Of a DNA stretch of 64,000 bases, positions 36,310-49,050 are shown one piece after another. This DNA is from Nocardioides szechwanensis (GTDB lineage: Bacteria > Actinomycetota > Actinomycetes > Propionibacteriales > Nocardioidaceae), in assembly GCF_900103935.1 (NCBI RefSeq), contig NZ_FNIC01000007.1, forward strand, positions 62,001-126,000, read 5' to 3'. The first letter of the stretch is position 1. Every line of letters begins with the position of its first letter. The notes under the pieces were generated by a model that was not told the origin of the DNA, ran no database searches, and was given only the letters and a program-made list of their open reading frames with translations. A program made the translations under genes and the position numbers.

Positions 36310-37221
36310 TCAGTCCTGGACGGCCTTGGCGATGGCCACGCACGTCGTCAGGTAGTCGCCGTTCGGGGCGTCCCGGTGGTCCTCGAGCTCCCAGAGGGCG
36401 TTGTGGAGCATCCGGACGACCACCCAGTCACGGGCGCGGTCCTCGTCGAGGCCGGCCGCGTCGATGACCGCGTGGAAACGGCGGCGGACTCCCCCGCGGA
36501 CGTCACCGGCGAGCTCGTCGAAGCGGTTCCACAGCAGCGGCGCGACCTCGTAGTGCGGATCGCCGCTCACCGGCTTGGGGTCGATGACCAGCCACGGCTC
36601 ACGGTCGGCGGCGAGCACGTTCTCGTAGTGCAGGTCGCCGTGGATCATGGTGCCGTCGCTCGCCGGGTCCGTGACGAACGTCCGCCCCAGTGCGACCGCC
36701 TGCTCGACCAGCCGGCGCGGGACCGGCGCGGCCCGGGGCAGCGCGGCCAGGCGGTCCGTCCACCGACCGACGTACGACGTGAGCGTGCGCAGCTGCGGCG
36801 GCGCGGGCACGTGGATCCTGGGGTAGAGGCCACCGACGACCTCGCAGGCCTCGATGTCCCACACGTCGGTGAGGTCGCGGGTGTGCAGCCGCTCGAGCAG
36901 CAGCAACCGCCGGCGCGGGTCGGCCTGGAGAAGACGCACCGCGCCGTTGCCGCCGAGGCGCTGCAGTGCCAGCGTCTCGTGCTCCTCCTCGTCCCCGTCG
37001 GGCATCCCGGGACAGACGAGCTTCAGTACGGCCGGGGTGTCGTCGCGGGTGCGGACCGGGAGCACCAACGCGGTCCACCCGTGCATCGGGTCGCCGTCGC
37101 GGGTGAGGTCCCACTCGGCCAGCACGTCGTCGACGAGCCGCGGCAGCCCGCGCACCCAGTCGGCCCACGCCGGGCCGCGCTCGGCGAACCCGAGGACGAA
37201 CGGGGGCAGGGTCAGGCCCAC
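36310..37221 (-). CDS. Aminoglycoside/hydroxyurea kinase-family protein (APH(6)-like)
   Basis: This 303-residue protein has the Brenner motif HGDLHYENVL near residue 192 and the metal-binding DFG-like IDPKPVSGD near 212, the set found in APH(6) streptomycin kinases and relatives. An Arg-rich, Leu-rich middle (RRRLLLLERL) matches the N-lobe. Chromosomal members often have unknown small-molecule substrates, so resistance cannot be claimed. It ends 3 nt from the lepA stop side and follows lepA on the same strand. Confidence 0.8.
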   Translation of the reverse strand: MGLTLPPFVLGFAERGPAWADWVRGLPRLVDDVLAEWDLTRDGDPMHGWTALVLPVRTRDDTPAVLKLVCPGMPDGDEEEHETLALQRLGGNGAVRLLQADPRRRLLLLERLHTRDLTDVWDIEACEVVGGLYPRIHVPAPPQLRTLTSYVGRWTDRLAALPRAAPVPRRLVEQAVALGRTFVTDPASDGTMIHGDLHYENVLAADREPWLVIDPKPVSGDPHYEVAPLLWNRFDELAGDVRGGVRRRFHAVIDAAGLDEDRARDWVVVRMLHNALWELEDHRDAPNGDYLTTCVAIAKAVQD

Positions 37222-37224
37222 CGG

Positions 37225-39105
<1,881 letters not shown>

Positions 39106-39185
39106 GATGCCAGATCCTCCCACGCGGAAGGTCTGGACCGAGAATCCGTTTGCGGGCCTGGTGCCTGCGAGCCGAGACTCGAGCG

Positions 39186-39722
39186 GTGCAGGTGGCCTTC
39201 CGACGTACCGGTGAGCGGCGGTACGCCGTCGACGTGCACCGCGAGCGCTACCCCGACCTCACGATGGACCCGGCCCCCGGCTACCAGGACGAGCTCCCCC
39301 ACGACCTCCTGCACTTCCTGGTCGAGCTGCACTGGGGCCTCCGCGACGGGATCTTCGGACAGGTCGCCGGCGGTGGCAACGCGTGGACGTTCCGGTTGGC
39401 GCCCGGCGACGGACCCGTGACGCGTGACTCCCGGCGCCGGGCCCGGCGCGTGCGCGAGGGCAACCAGACCGGCGGGCGCGACATCGGACGCTCGGAGGTG
39501 CTGGCCCGGGTCGTCCACGAGCGCTGGCACGCGCGCCGGCCCGGGGTCGGCCGGCCGTCGTGGCACGACGCGGGCCTCTGCGACTCCGGCGCCACCGAGG
39601 CGGAGATCCAGGCGTGGCTGGCGCTGGCCGAGAGGTTCGTACGGGACTGGCAGTCGACTCAGGTGGGCGCGTACGTCGCCTACGAGTGGCCATGGCCGGA
39701 GACCGGGGCGCGGCGTGTGTGA
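39186..39722 (+). CDS. Hypothetical protein, start uncertain
   Basis: A frame of about 178 residues with a Tyr/Asp/His-rich part ([23 protein letters not shown]), an Arg-rich middle ([13 protein letters not shown]) and a WPWPE near the end. I recognise no family, though the first part resembles small actinobacterial proteins of unknown function. Start codons TTG 39150, GTG 39186 and GTG 39192 are all possible; I see no strong ribosome site. It is divergent from lepA and 14 nt before the kinase-like gene. Confidence 0.55.
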   Translation: MQVAFRRTGERRYAVDVHRERYPDLTMDPAPGYQDELPHDLLHFLVELHWGLRDGIFGQVAGGGNAWTFRLAPGDGPVTRDSRRRARRVREGNQTGGRDIGRSEVLARVVHERWHARRPGVGRPSWHDAGLCDSGATEAEIQAWLALAERFVRDWQSTQVGAYVAYEWPWPETGARRV

Positions 39723-39736
39723 CGGAGGATGGCCGC

Positions 39737-40678
39737 GTGATCCCGTCGCCGATTCCCACCGGACGCACCGCCCGACGTCTCGAGTGGCCCTTCCTCCCGC
39801 CATTCCTGCGGCAGCTGATCGAGCAGCACTGCGGCTCCCCCGTCGTCGACGCGGCCTCACAGGGCGCAGGCTTCACGCCCGGCTTCGCGTCAGTGCTGAC
39901 CTGTGAGGACGGCTCGCGTCACTTCGTGAAGGCCGCCTCCGACAAGGCGCAGCGGATGTTCGCCCACTCCTACCGCGAGGAGGCACGCAAGCTCGCCTCG
40001 CTGCCCCGCTCGGCTCCGGCCGCCCGGTTGCTGTGGCTCCACGACGCCGACGACTGGGTCGTGCTGGGTCTCGAGCACGTCGAGGCGCGCAGCCCCCACC
40101 GACCGTGGCGACAACCCGACCTGGACGCCGCCATCGCCATGTTGGCCCGCTCGGCGGAGGTGCTCACCCCGGCCCCGGCGGCGATGGCCCTGGACACGTT
40201 CGCGGTGGAGTTCGCCGACTTCCCCGGCCACTGGGACCACGTACGGCGCACCCGGCCCGGCCTGGCCCACCTCGAGGAGGGCGCCGCGCTGGCCGCGGGG
40301 TTCCGCGAGGTGACGGCCGGCGACTGCGTGGTCCACACCGACGTCCGCGACGACAACATCCTGATCCGGCCCGACGGCTCCGCGCTCCTGTGCGACTGGA
40401 ACTGGCCGGCGCGGGGCGCCGCGTGGCTCGACACCGTGTTCTTGATGATCGGCCCGCGCGGCGACGGGATCGACGTCGACGCCGTGCTCGCCGCCACCCC
40501 GCTGACCGCCGACGTGCCCGCCGAGCACGTCGACGTCGTCCTGGCGCTGCTCACCGGCTACTTCCTGCGCCAGTCCGACGAGCCCGTCCCCCCGACCTCG
40601 CCGCACCTGCGCGATGTACAGGCCTGGCAGGGCGAGGTCACCTGGGACTGGCTGTGCGAGCGCCGGGGCTGGGCGTGA
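39737..40678 (+). CDS. APH-family phosphotransferase (kinase-like fold)
   Basis: The 313-residue protein has the APH catalytic motif VHTDVRDDNIL near residue 203 and a metal-site LLCDWNWPARG near 222, as in PF01636 kinases. GGAGG lies 8 nt before GTG 39737; the frame starts earlier at GTG 39719, which overlaps the stop of the preceding gene. It is a cytoplasmic kinase of unknown small-molecule substrate. It is the second such kinase around lepA but belongs to a different group from the one at 36310-37221. Confidence 0.78.
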   Translation: MIPSPIPTGRTARRLEWPFLPPFLRQLIEQHCGSPVVDAASQGAGFTPGFASVLTCEDGSRHFVKAASDKAQRMFAHSYREEARKLASLPRSAPAARLLWLHDADDWVVLGLEHVEARSPHRPWRQPDLDAAIAMLARSAEVLTPAPAAMALDTFAVEFADFPGHWDHVRRTRPGLAHLEEGAALAAGFREVTAGDCVVHTDVRDDNILIRPDGSALLCDWNWPARGAAWLDTVFLMIGPRGDGIDVDAVLAATPLTADVPAEHVDVVLALLTGYFLRQSDEPVPPTSPHLRDVQAWQGEVTWDWLCERRGWA

Positions 40679-40709
40679 GCAGGCGCCGTACGGCGTCACG
40701 GCAGTGGAT

Positions 40710-40739
40710 TTGGGCGGGTGAGCGGCCCGCTGCTAATCT
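40710..40739 (+). promoter_or_regulatory. Candidate rpsT promoter
   Basis: TTGGGC and TAATCT, 18 bp apart, lie 85 nt before the rpsT start. The implied 5' leader of about 80 nt is long enough for control by S20 itself, as in other bacteria, but I could not make out a convincing structure. Confidence 0.45.
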
Positions 40740-40824
40740 TGTCCGTCGCGTGTTCCGGCAGCAGCCTGCGCCGACCGCACACCAGACCTGAGACAGCATC
40801 CACCCTGGAGACGAAGGCACACCT

Positions 40825-41085
40825 GTGGCGAACATCAAGAGCCAGATCAAGCGCAACAAGCAGAACGAGAAGGCGCACGAGCGCAACAAGGCGGTCAAGA
40901 GCAACCTCAAGACCGCCGTGCGCAAGTTCCGTGAGGCCGCCGAGGCCGGCGACAAGGACCAGGCGATCGCCCTGAGCCGCGACGCCGCCCGCAAGCTCGA
41001 CAAGGCCGCGTCCAAGGGCGTCATCCACAAGAACCAGGCCGCCAACCGCAAGTCCTCGATCTTCAAGAAGGCCGCGTCGCTCTGA
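40825..41085 (+). CDS. rpsT: 30S ribosomal protein S20
   Basis: The 86-residue basic protein begins [14 protein letters not shown] and has the three-helix S20 pattern ([45 protein letters not shown]). It binds 16S rRNA in the small subunit. The start is GTG with GGAGACGAAGG upstream. It is on the opposite strand to holA and lepA, in its usual place between them, and is followed by a strong hairpin. Confidence 0.97.
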   Translation: MANIKSQIKRNKQNEKAHERNKAVKSNLKTAVRKFREAAEAGDKDQAIALSRDAARKLDKAASKGVIHKNQAANRKSSIFKKAASL

Positions 41086-41099
41086 CCCGCCTTCACCCG

Positions 41100-41130
41100 C
41101 TGACCCGTCCGAAACTTTCGGACGGGTCAG
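41100..41130. terminator. Perfect palindromic terminator after rpsT
   Basis: CTGACCCGTCCGAAA, one base, and its exact complement (15-bp stem) lie 14 nt after rpsT and 7 nt before the convergent holA stop. It matches the hairpin at 971-1007 except for one compensated base pair and the central base. Confidence 0.8.
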
Positions 41131-41137
41131 TGTCATT

Positions 41138-42112
41138 TCAGCGGGGGTCTCGTAAAGACGTGACCGTGAGGACCAGTCGCTCGAGCGTGTAGGACGGGTC
41201 GCTCGCGGCGCCCTTGATGTCGGCGTCGGCCTTGGCCACCGCGCGGATGACGCGGGAGAGGCCGGCATCGGACCAGCCGCGGGACTGGTCACGGATCGAG
41301 CGCAGCTTCCACGGGGGGACGCCCACCTCGCGGGCCAGGTCGGCCTCGCGCATGCCGCGCATCGCGCCCTTGTAGCGGGCCAGCCCCCGCGCGCTGCCGG
41401 CGAACGCGGAGGTGACCAGCACGGCGGCGGTGCCTCCGTCGAGGGCCCAGCGCAGCTCCTCGAGCGCGGCCGTGCGCTGGCCGGAGAAGGCGGCGTCGGC
41501 CACGGCGAACGACTTGGCCTCGGCCCGGCCGCCGAAGTACTGCTTGACCCGGTCGACGGTGAGCACCTGGCCCGGGAAGTCGTTGGTCAGCTGGTGGGCG
41601 GCGGCCGAGAGCGACCGGAGGTCGTGGCCGACGGCCTGCACCAGGAACTGGGTGGCCTCCTGCTCGATCGTCGACCCGTGCCCGCGCACCTCGGCGGCGA
41701 CGAAGCCGGCGAACTCCGACGGCTTGAGCTCACCCGACTTGGACTCGGTGACCCCGACGAGCTTGCGGAGCTTGGCGAGCACTCCGGTGCCCTTCTGGCC
41801 GCCGCCGTGCACCAGCACCAGCGCGACCTCGTCGGCCGGGTCGGCGGCGTAGGCGAGCAGCCCGTCGACGGACTCCTCGGGGAGGTGCTCCAGGCCCCGG
41901 ACGACCACGCAGCGCACGGTCGAGAACAGCGACGGCGCCGACAGCTCGCCCAGGGTGCCCAGCGTCAGGTCGGAGGCCGTGGTCTCGGAGAGCTCGGCCT
42001 CGGCGTCGTGGGAACGGACCACCTTGCGCACCGCGGTGATGGTGCGCTCGTTGAGGAACTCCTCCTTGCCCGTGACCAGCGTGACCCGGCCGAGGACGTC
42101 ACCAGCGTGCAT
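41138..42112 (-). CDS. holA: DNA polymerase III delta subunit
   Basis: HolA is the delta subunit that opens the beta clamp in the clamp loader. The 324-residue protein has the N-terminal RVTLVTGKEEFLNERTI part, a central AAA+-like fold without Walker motifs (VRCVVVRGLEHLP, HGGGQKGTGVL) and a C-terminal collar domain (KLRSIRDQSRGWSDAGL). ATG 42112 fits the usual start; the much longer frame to 43666 runs through comEC antisense-frame sequence. It lies 38 nt downstream of comEC. Confidence 0.93.
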   Translation of the reverse strand: MHAGDVLGRVTLVTGKEEFLNERTITAVRKVVRSHDAEAELSETTASDLTLGTLGELSAPSLFSTVRCVVVRGLEHLPEESVDGLLAYAADPADEVALVLVHGGGQKGTGVLAKLRKLVGVTESKSGELKPSEFAGFVAAEVRGHGSTIEQEATQFLVQAVGHDLRSLSAAAHQLTNDFPGQVLTVDRVKQYFGGRAEAKSFAVADAAFSGQRTAALEELRWALDGGTAAVLVTSAFAGSARGLARYKGAMRGMREADLAREVGVPPWKLRSIRDQSRGWSDAGLSRVIRAVAKADADIKGAASDPSYTLERLVLTVTSLRDPR

Positions 42113-42150
42113 GCGCGCAACCCTGCCACAGGGCCCCGACACCGACGGCG

Positions 42151-44460
42151 TCACCGGGTCACCGCGACCACGGTGTCGCCGTCGGGCACGACCAGGACGT
42201 CGCCCGAGGTGTCGGTGCGGAGGACCTCGGCGCCGGCGGCGGACAGTGCCTCGAGCACGTCGGAGGCCGGGTGGCCGTAGTCGTTGTCGCCCACCGAGAC
42301 CAGCGCCAGCTCGGCGCCGAGAGAGGTCAGCAGGTCGAGGTCCTGGTAGCGGCTGCCGTGGTGAGGCACCTTCAGGACGTCGACGTCGAGGCCGGCGATC
42401 ACCGCGGCCAAGGCCTCCTGCCCGGGCGGCTCGAGGTCGCCGGTCAGGAGGATCCGGACGCCGCGCACGTCGGCCAGCAGGACCACGCTGGCGTCGTTGG
42501 CCTCGCTGCCGTCCCCCGCTCCCCTGCTGGGGAGCCCGGGCCGTGGCCACAGCGCCTGGAGGGTGACGTCGCCGACGGTCCGGACCGCGCCGTACGGCGC
42601 CAGGACGGGCGCGAGCCCGGCGTCGGCCGCCGCGTCGGTGACGGTCTCGACCCCACCGGGCGGATCGAGCACCCTGGTGGTCTCGACCGCTCCGACGGCG
42701 CGGCCGGACAGCACCCCGGACAGGCCGTCGACGTGGTCGGCGTGGAAGTGGGTGAGCACCAGCAGCGGCACGGACTCGATCCCGAGCCGGCTCAGGCAGC
42801 CGTCGACCGCGACCGGGTCCGGGCCGGTGTCGACCACGACTCCCGAGGCCGGTCCCGCCCGCAGCACCAGCGCGTCGCCCTGGCCGACGTCGCACATCGC
42901 CAGGACCCAGCCCGCAGCCGGCCACCCGGGCGTCGGCAGCCGCACGGTCACCGCCACCGCGAGGAGGACGAGGCAGCCGATGCCGGTCGTGGGCCGGCGC
43001 AGCACGCACGGCGCCACCAGCACGAGGACCACGCACACCAGGACCAGGACGACCACGGCGACGGGGGTGGCGCCCCACTCGACGGCGGCCCCGGGCAGGT
43101 CGGAGCCGCGGCGCGCGACGGCCACGATCCACGCCACGCACCAGCCGGCGCCGGTCCCGCACAGTCGGCCCAGGGGTGGGACCACCAGGCCGAGGAGCCC
43201 ACCGGCCAGGCCGAGCACCGTGGCCGGCCCGACCACCGGTGCGACGGCGAGGTTGGCGACCACCGCCACCAGGCTCACCTGCCCGGAGATCACGGCCACC
43301 AGCGGCGTGCAGGCCAGCTGGGCGGCCGCCGGGACCGACACCGCCTCGGCCACCCAGCGCGGCGTCCAACGGGCGAGCGCGTCGCGCCAGCCCGGCGCCA
43401 GCACCACGATGCCCGCGGTCGCGAGCACCGAGAGAGCGAAGCCGACCGAGACCGCCAGCGCCGGCTGGACCAGCAGGAGCACCACCACCGCGACACCGAG
43501 CGCCCGGAACGCACGCTGCTGGCCGTTGACGCCCATGGCGAGCAGGCCGACCGTGCCCATGACCGCCGCCCGGAGCACGCTCGGCTCGGTGCGCGCGATC
43601 AGGACGAAGCCGAGGATCCCGCAGCCGCCGACGAGGTAGAGCCAGCGCCCACGCACCCGGCACCACCGGGCGAGGAGCAGGACGAAGCCGACGACCAGCG
43701 TGAGGTTGGTGCCGGACACCGCCGTCAGGTGGGTGAGCCCGGTCGTCCGGAAGTCCTCGGCCAGGGCCGGGTCGAGACCAGCGTCGTCACCGTCGACCAG
43801 CGCCGGCACCAGCGCCCGCTGGTCGGCGGGGCGCCCACCCACGGAGTCGCGCACGGACGCGCGGACCGCCCCGGCGGCACGCCACCAGACGTCGGGCCGG
43901 GCCACGACCACCGGGTCGCGGGCGGCGGTCAGCACGCCGGACACGTCGGTGTCGTCAGAGGCGACCAGCAGGCCCGACGTGCGAACCGTCGCGCCCAGCG
44001 GAGCCTCGGACCAGCCTTCGCCGCCGAGGACGAGCACGGGCGTGGCCAGGCGGTGGACGACCCCGCGCCCGGTCACCTCGCGCACCTCGACCCGCACCAG
44101 CACCTGGTCGGTGTAGCGACCGGACACCGGACGGGGGTCGGAGACCACCGTGCCGGTCACAGACACTGCGGCACGCTCGCGGGCCAGGTCGGCCACGGGG
44201 TTGTCGGCCACGGCCTGCTGGCGAAGCAGCGCCGCACCGGCCACGGCGCCCGCCACCAGCGCCACGCCCCCCACGGTCGACACGCAGCGGCTCCCCCGCA
44301 CCCGGCCGAGCGCGGCCGCGAGCAGCACGAGCGCCCCCGGCGCCAGGGCCCAGGCGCCGACCTGATGGGTGCCCAGCGCCGCGAGCCACGCCGCCGCCCC
44401 GAGCGCCGGCATCCGGAGGTCGCGGTGACGGTCGCCGGTGGTCGGCTCGGACGGCGGCAC
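42151..44460 (-). CDS. ComEC/Rec2-family DNA uptake channel
   Basis: The 769-residue protein has an N-terminal hydrophobic part, an OB-like soluble region, the Competence domain of about eight helices (including TGLTHLTAVSGTNLTLV near residue 250) and a C-terminal MBL domain with THFHADHVDGL near 570 and PHHGSRYQD near 690. ComEC carries single-stranded DNA through the cytoplasmic membrane. It lies 5 nt after comEA, as usual. Competence is not proven in this group; the full system also needs a type IV-like pilus and DNA-binding proteins. Confidence 0.93.
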   Translation of the reverse strand: MPPSEPTTGDRHRDLRMPALGAAAWLAALGTHQVGAWALAPGALVLLAAALGRVRGSRCVSTVGGVALVAGAVAGAALLRQQAVADNPVADLARERAAVSVTGTVVSDPRPVSGRYTDQVLVRVEVREVTGRGVVHRLATPVLVLGGEGWSEAPLGATVRTSGLLVASDDTDVSGVLTAARDPVVVARPDVWWRAAGAVRASVRDSVGGRPADQRALVPALVDGDDAGLDPALAEDFRTTGLTHLTAVSGTNLTLVVGFVLLLARWCRVRGRWLYLVGGCGILGFVLIARTEPSVLRAAVMGTVGLLAMGVNGQQRAFRALGVAVVVLLLVQPALAVSVGFALSVLATAGIVVLAPGWRDALARWTPRWVAEAVSVPAAAQLACTPLVAVISGQVSLVAVVANLAVAPVVGPATVLGLAGGLLGLVVPPLGRLCGTGAGWCVAWIVAVARRGSDLPGAAVEWGATPVAVVVLVLVCVVLVLVAPCVLRRPTTGIGCLVLLAVAVTVRLPTPGWPAAGWVLAMCDVGQGDALVLRAGPASGVVVDTGPDPVAVDGCLSRLGIESVPLLVLTHFHADHVDGLSGVLSGRAVGAVETTRVLDPPGGVETVTDAAADAGLAPVLAPYGAVRTVGDVTLQALWPRPGLPSRGAGDGSEANDASVVLLADVRGVRILLTGDLEPPGQEALAAVIAGLDVDVLKVPHHGSRYQDLDLLTSLGAELALVSVGDNDYGHPASDVLEALSAAGAEVLRTDTSGDVLVVPDGDTVVAVTR

Positions 44461-44465
44461 CGGTT

Positions 44466-45407
44466 CTAGACGGTGACATGGGGAGCGATCTGGGCCAGCG
44501 TGGCGTCGCCGATGCCGTCGACCTCGAGCAGCTCGTCGATCGCGGAGAAGCCGCCGTGCTCGTCGCGCCAGGCGAGGATCGCCGCCGCCGTGACGGGGCC
44601 GACCTCGGGCAGGGTCTCGAGCTCGGCCTGCGTGGCCCGGTTGAGGTCGACCAGGGCCACCGGCGCCGCGCCGGGCGTCGGCACGCTCCCGGGAGGCGCG
44701 GGCGCCGCCGCCGGGCGCCCGACCAGGATCTGCTCACCGTCGACGAGCACCCGGGCGAGGTTGAGGGTGGACAGGTCGACCCCCGGGCGGGCGCCGCCCG
44801 CCGCCTCGAGGGCGTCGACCACGCGGGCGCCGGCGTCGAGCACGGCGATGCCCGGGCGGCGTACCTTGCCGGCCACGTCGACGGTGACCGTGCTCGCCGG
44901 CCCGACGGTCGGGGCGGTCTCCTCCCCGGAGACCGGGAGCGCCACCAGCGCACCCGAGCCCGCGACGACCTCCGGCCCGGCGGGAGGCACGGTCTCGGCG
45001 TCACCACGGACCACCCACCAGGCGGTGGCGGCGAGGCCGAGGGCCACGATGACCGCCAGTACCGTCACCTGGGCCGGGCCTAGGCCGACCCGACCGCGCA
45101 GGGTCTCGGGCAGCGCTTCGGCGAGGAGCCGCCGGCCGCGGCGGGCGGCGTGCCGGCCGGGCACCGGCACCGCAGGTGGCTCGACGAACGCGTCGGCCAC
45201 CTCCGGCGGAGGAGGTACGACGACCAGCGGTGCGCGCACCGGCGCCACCCGGGTGTGCCCGTCCCACCAGTCCCCTCCCGCGGCCGGCGCCACGGCCGGC
45301 GCCGCCTCGGGCACCTCGCCGCGGGTGCTCGCCAGCTCGGCGCTCAGCTGCGCCAGGCGCCGCGAGACGGCCTGCTCGTGCTCCTGCTGGGATCGTCGAG
45401 ATCGCAT
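44466..45407 (-). CDS. ComEA-family helix-hairpin-helix DNA-binding protein
   Basis: The 313-residue protein has a cytoplasmic N-terminal part, one membrane helix (about 115-135), an SLBB domain (VTVDVAGKVRRPGIAVLDAG) and two C-terminal helix-hairpin-helix motifs (LNRATQAELETLPEVGPVTA, then LLEVDGIGDATLAQI), as in ComEA, which pulls DNA to the ComEC channel. TAGCGT lies 6 nt before the ATG, so the comEA-comEC-holA transcript likely has a leaderless start. Confidence 0.9.
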   Translation of the reverse strand: MRSRRSQQEHEQAVSRRLAQLSAELASTRGEVPEAAPAVAPAAGGDWWDGHTRVAPVRAPLVVVPPPPEVADAFVEPPAVPVPGRHAARRGRRLLAEALPETLRGRVGLGPAQVTVLAVIVALGLAATAWWVVRGDAETVPPAGPEVVAGSGALVALPVSGEETAPTVGPASTVTVDVAGKVRRPGIAVLDAGARVVDALEAAGGARPGVDLSTLNLARVLVDGEQILVGRPAAAPAPPGSVPTPGAAPVALVDLNRATQAELETLPEVGPVTAAAILAWRDEHGGFSAIDELLEVDGIGDATLAQIAPHVTV

Positions 45408-45515
45408 GCCGCGACGCTACGAGCGCCGACGGACGTCTCGCCGGCATCGACCTCGACCCTGTGGACGACCCGTCACGCCGTGCCGCTGTGGACGACTCAT
45501 GGCCCGTCGGGCGGC

Positions 45516-46370
45516 TCAGACCCGGGGGGCCACGCAGACCGCGATCATCCCGGGGCCCACGTGCGCGCCCAGGACCGCGCCGAGCTCGCCGCACCACACC
45601 TCACGACCCTGGAGGTTGTCGGCCAGGCGGGTGGCGAGCGCCTCGGCCAGGGCGCCCGCGCGGTCGGGGTTGGCGAGGTGGGCGACGCACAGGTCGATCG
45701 CCTCGTCCCCCGCCGCCTCCGCCGCGAGGTCGCCCAGCCGGGCGAGGGCCCGGCCGGTGGTCCGCACCTTCTCCAGCGACGCCACCACACCGTCCTCGAT
45801 CGTCAGCAGCGGCTTGAACGCGAGCGCGCCACCGAACAGGGCGGTCGCGGCGCCGATGCGGCCCCCGCGACGCAGGTACTCCAGCGTGTCGACGTAGAAC
45901 AGCGACGAGCAGGCGTCCGCACGCCGGCGGGCCGCCTCGGCGGCGAACTCCACGGACCCACCGCCCACCAGCGCGTCGGCGGCCGCGAGGGCGGCGTACC
46001 CGGTGGCGACCCCGACCTGGCGGCTGTCGACGCAGATCACCCGGACCGGGGCGTCGCGGGCGGCGAGCTGCGCCGACTCGAAGGTGCCGCTCATGTCACC
46101 CGAGATGTGGATCGACACGATCTGCTTGGCGCCGCCGGCCGCGGCCCGCTCGTAGGCGTCGAGGATCACCCTCGGCGCCGGGCGGGACGTGCTGACGGGT
46201 CGGAACTCCCGCAGCGCCTCGGCGACCTTCTCGGGAGTCGCCTGGGGCGAGCCCTCGTCGTAGGCGTTGGCACCGATCACGACCTGCAGGGGCACCACGA
46301 TGATCCCGTGGGCGGCCGCGACCTCCGGAGGGAGGCTCGCGGTCGAGTCCGTGACGACGACGACCGACAT
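45516..46370 (-). CDS. DegV family fatty-acid-binding protein
   Basis: The 284-residue protein has VVVVTDSTASLPPEV at the N-terminus, STSRPAPRVILDAYERAAA and SIHISGDMSGTFESA near residue 90, the DegV fatty-acid-binding core; a further segment (RRGGRIGAATALFGGALAFKP) is typical. Such proteins feed fatty acids to FakA-type kinases; no FakA is seen here. TACCCT lies 7 nt before the ATG. The gap to comEA (45408-45515) holds two TGTGGACGA motifs. Confidence 0.9.
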   Translation of the reverse strand: MSVVVVTDSTASLPPEVAAAHGIIVVPLQVVIGANAYDEGSPQATPEKVAEALREFRPVSTSRPAPRVILDAYERAAAGGAKQIVSIHISGDMSGTFESAQLAARDAPVRVICVDSRQVGVATGYAALAAADALVGGGSVEFAAEAARRRADACSSLFYVDTLEYLRRGGRIGAATALFGGALAFKPLLTIEDGVVASLEKVRTTGRALARLGDLAAEAAGDEAIDLCVAHLANPDRAGALAEALATRLADNLQGREVWCGELGAVLGAHVGPGMIAVCVAPRV

Positions 46371-46404
46371 GACGCAGAGGGTAGCGACCCCGGCTGAAGG
46401 GACG

Positions 46405-48879
<2,475 letters not shown>

Positions 48880-48924
48880 GATGTCTCTCTCGGCTCTCGT
48901 CGGATCCTGCTGCTCTTTGGGCAC

Positions 48925-48950
48925 AAAAAAGCCCCTCAGTCACGAGGGGC
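48925..48950 (-). terminator. Attenuator terminator in the leuS leader
   Basis: On the minus strand GCCCCTC, 6 nt, GAGGGGC and TTTTTT form a textbook intrinsic terminator between the leader peptide and leuS, 46 nt before the leuS start. It is the only one with a real U-tract that I found in this window, and it lies upstream of leuS rather than after a gene, so it is best read as an attenuator. Confidence 0.85.
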
Positions 48951-48983
48951 AGCCGCGTCGCTCTGGGAGTCGTCGACGCGGCT
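48951..48983 (-). promoter_or_regulatory. leuS leader hairpin next to the attenuator terminator
   Basis: AGCCGCGTCG (minus strand, from 48983) pairs perfectly with CGACGCGGCT (ending 48951) over a 13-nt loop. It begins within the leader peptide stop codon and ends at the base before the terminator. A ribosome at the stop codon would cover its first arm; one stalled at the Leu codons would leave it free. I infer it takes part in choosing between read-through and termination. Confidence 0.65.
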
Positions 48984-49008
48984 AGGTAAGGAGCAGGGTC
49001 CTGTGCAT
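48982..49008 (-). CDS. leuS leader peptide (MHRTLLLT)
   Basis: This 8-codon frame has three Leu codons in a row, CTG CTC CTT, just before Thr and a stop. TACTCT lies 6 nt before the ATG, so the transcript should start on the A of the ATG (leaderless). It overlaps the hairpin at 48951-48983 at its stop codon. The layout is that of ribosome-mediated attenuation and parallels the leuA leader (LLL in both). Confidence 0.78.
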   Translation of the reverse strand: MHRTLLLT

Positions 49009-49014
49009 GTGCCC

Positions 49015-49043
49015 AGAGTACCCGAAACCGGGTGCCCTACAGT
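49015..49043. promoter_or_regulatory. Divergent leaderless promoters around a small palindrome
   Basis: Minus-strand TACTCT (49020-49015) serves the leuS leader; plus-strand TACAGT (49038-49043) ends 7 nt before the SDR ATG. Between them lies ACCCG-N4-CGGGT (49020-49033). The -35 zones must overlap, so the two promoters probably compete or share a regulator. Confidence 0.5.
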
Positions 49044-49050
49044 CGCGGCC

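Noticed and set aside
42113..43666. The holA frame stays open about 1.5 kb upstream of its ATG.
   Set aside because: The extension overlaps comEC in another frame and is Arg/Gly/Pro-rich without domains. The holA start at 42112 gives the usual length.
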